From assembly GCA_025450405.1 (NCBI GenBank), contig JANWHL010000149.1:1-7376 (forward strand): a stretch of DNA of 7,376 nt. Direction: 5' to 3'. A model generated the notes under the pieces. That model was not told where the DNA came from and did not search any database. It was given only the letters and a program-made list of their open reading frames with translations. Below are positions 5,635-7,376 of the stretch, one piece after another. The first letter of the stretch is position 1, and the number at the start of each line of letters is the position of its first letter. Source of the stretch: Ktedonobacterales bacterium. GTDB taxonomy: Bacteria; Chloroflexota; Ktedonobacteria; Ktedonobacterales; JADMIN01. Made by a program: the position numbers and the translations under genes.

Positions 5635-7376
5635 TCAGCTCAGTATGCCCAGCGCCTGACGCCACTCGCGGATCCTGGCAACGCGCGCCTCTTCGGTGCG
5701 CGGGAGCACCAGGGGGCGTCCGCGCGCGTCCACGATCAAGCCGAGCAAACTTCCATCCAGCGGCTCACTCGCGCGCGCTTGCTGGCCGGCGCCAAGGCCC
5801 ACATCCACCGTTGGCGCCGGCACGAGCGAGAGGAGCGCTCGCTCACCTGGGTGCAGCGGCAGCCGCGCCAGCGCCCCATGCGCGACATCGAGCGTTTGAC
5901 GCTGGCCGTCGCCGTGCTCCAGAATGACCCGCACGGCGGGCTGTCCCTCAGGCACCGATCCAAAAGTCGAGACCACTGAAGCCAGCTGGACCCGCACCGT
6001 GTCGCCCTCGGCGATCTGCCCCGCCGCCGTCGGATCAATCGCGGCAAGGCCGCCGAGCATGCCACCCAATTGTGCGACATCGAGCGCCAGTGACGTGATC
6101 CCGCGCGGCTGCACGGCATCGAGCAGGACCATGGCGGCCCGCACGGGGCTTGGCGCATGCGCCAGCGTCCCGCCACTCCCCAGCAAGACATCAACGGGAT
6201 GCATGCCGGCGAGCGTGGATCCTGGCGCCCGCAGCGCGAGTTGGATGGCTTCGCGAGCCAGCGCGTATTCGATTTCCAGCTCGCGATTGGACGATGGCAG
6301 CATCCCGCGGCGCAGCATGCGCCCAAGCACGTACTCGCGCAGCTCGGCTTCGTCCAGGGTTTCGGGCAGCCACCGCAGCACATTCGCCGCCCCAACCGCC
6401 CGGAGCACTGCTCCCGCGCCCGGACCGACGCCCGCCCCAGGGTGCGACGCCGGCATGAAGCCACCCTGGGCCGTGGCGCCCACGAGCATCGTCGAGTTCG
6501 CCCCGACATCCACACCGACCACGTTGAGCTGATAGTGTTGGCTGAGATATCGCGCGATGCCAGCCAGTGAGCTGACCGTCCCGGAGAGAGGAACCCGGCT
6601 CAGGGCGCGCAGCCCTTCGTATCCGGGAATGCCGCGCAGCACGCTGCTTTCATACAGCCCGGCGATTGCCTGGCTTAGCGGCGCGAGGGTCGTTGGCGCC
6701 AGCGATCCAACCTCCACCGTGGTGGCGTGGCCGCCCAGCGATGCGCGCAACCGTGCCGCATCTGGCGGCGAGCCGGCGAACAGGACGGCGATTTCCCCGT
6801 ATGGAACATCACTCGGCTGCGTACGTAGCGCGTCGATCCATGCCGCGACGATGCGCCCAGTTTCATCCAGGTCGGGCCGGCCGCGCTGGCCTTCGACCGA
6901 TGGGCCCACAACCAGCACGCCATGCGGATGCTGCGCACGCGCGACGGCGACCTGACGCTCCCAATCGCCACGCGCCCCGCCGAAACTCGGTGGCGCCACA
7001 TCGAGTGGGAGTGGGTCGAGCGACACGAAGAGTCCGCCCGCCGCGCGGTGCACAAGCGCCGCCAGCGCGTCGCGGCCCGGGCCTGCCATCAGCAAGTGCA
7101 CCGGGCCGCCCGCGCTGACAGTCACGGCCACACCATCTACACCGTCACCGTTATCTCGCTCCGGTGTGATGATGCTTCCATCGCGCACAATGGCGCGCGC
7201 GCTGCCGTGCTCCACCTCGGCGACGCCAGCGAGGATGCCGCGCATGACGTCAGCATGGGGCGGGACGATCGTGGTTGGAACCTGGCTCCGTGCGAGCATG
7301 CGGTAGCGGCCATCCACCATGCCCAGGAGGGCCACCTTGGTGAACACCGATCCGCAGTCCACAACCAGCAGCGACC
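5635..7376 (-). CDS. MutL-family (glutamate mutase accessory-like) ASKHA protein, N-terminus cut by window edge
   Basis: In glutamate mutase clusters MutL/GlmL belongs to the actin/hexokinase/Hsp70 ATPase superfamily and is thought to act as a chaperone or reactivator for the cobalamin enzyme. Counting from the GTG at 7362, the phosphate-1 loop is DCGSVFTKVALL (2-13), phosphate-2 is VVGVDVGANSTMLVG (281-295) and the adenosine motif is LLGSGGTLAHAP (393-404). MVLLDAVQPRGITSLALD (411-428) is also MutL-like. The codons before 7362 read SLLV in frame up to the edge, completing the first strand, so the true start lies outside and only a few residues need be missing. The protein is at least 579 aa. 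Residues after about 455 form a beta-rich extension ending with GLIVDARGRPL (541-551). No mutase S or E subunit is in view. Confidence 0.87.
   Translation of the reverse strand, partial: SLLVVDCGSVFTKVALLGMVDGRYRMLARSQVPTTIVPPHADVMRGILAGVAEVEHGSARAIVRDGSIITPERDNGDGVDGVAVTVSAGGPVHLLMAGPGRDALAALVHRAAGGLFVSLDPLPLDVAPPSFGGARGDWERQVAVARAQHPHGVLVVGPSVEGQRGRPDLDETGRIVAAWIDALRTQPSDVPYGEIAVLFAGSPPDAARLRASLGGHATTVEVGSLAPTTLAPLSQAIAGLYESSVLRGIPGYEGLRALSRVPLSGTVSSLAGIARYLSQHYQLNVVGVDVGANSTMLVGATAQGGFMPASHPGAGVGPGAGAVLRAVGAANVLRWLPETLDEAELREYVLGRMLRRGMLPSSNRELEIEYALAREAIQLALRAPGSTLAGMHPVDVLLGSGGTLAHAPSPVRAAMVLLDAVQPRGITSLALDVAQLGGMLGGLAAIDPTAAGQIAEGDTVRVQLASVVSTFGSVPEGQPAVRVILEHGDGQRQTLDVAHGALARLPLHPGERALLSLVPAPTVDVGLGAGQQARASEPLDGSLLGLIVDARGRPLVLPRTEEARVARIREWRQALGILS

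Noticed and set aside
5924..6532. Long + strand frame (202 aa) opposite the MutL-like gene
   Set aside because: Its Ser/Arg/Pro/Ala-biased composition is typical of antisense frames in GC-rich DNA, and the - strand protein has clear ATPase motifs.

Overview
The window is GC-rich bacterial chromosomal DNA with compact genes, mostly good Shine-Dalgarno sites and several convergent or divergent gene pairs. There are no rRNA, tRNA, CRISPR or transposase genes. The gene mix (fatty-acyl-CoA ligase, acyl-CoA dehydrogenase, a free-standing Lrp/AsnC ligand-binding domain, YjbR, and a MutL-type ASKHA protein beside a barrel/KOW-like protein) suggests Chloroflexota, perhaps a Thermomicrobia-like lineage. 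That assignment rests on the character of the proteins and was not tested by a search.

Left part (1-1961): the window opens inside an AMP-forming acyl-CoA ligase (+ strand, 5' truncated). Convergent to it on the - strand is a two-gene cassette that looks like a toxin-antitoxin module. It has an intact 107-aa ribbon-helix-helix-like protein, then a 94-codon RelE/ParE-like reading frame that overlaps it by one base and is broken by an in-frame TAG at codon 23. Between the ligase and this cassette lie strong inverted repeats. Divergent from the cassette is a 92-aa stand-alone Lrp/AsnC effector-binding (RAM) domain protein.

Middle (1978-4641): on the - strand, a 62-aa unrecognised small protein sits 13 nt upstream of a YjbR/MmcQ-family gene. 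On the + strand, a consensus extended -10 promoter (TGnTATAAT) precedes a complete acyl-CoA dehydrogenase. A four-segment membrane protein with a Pro/Ala/Asn-rich tail follows it.

Right part (4651-7376): on the - strand, a MutL-family (glutamate mutase accessory-like) ASKHA protein runs off the right edge. Downstream in the same direction is a 294-aa unrecognised protein with a barrel-sandwich-like N-terminal region and a KOW/SH3-like C-terminal region. No mutase subunit is in view. This pair is the best candidate here for an undescribed system. The acyl-CoA ligase and dehydrogenase fit fatty-acid activation and beta-oxidation; the other genes have no obvious link to that pathway.
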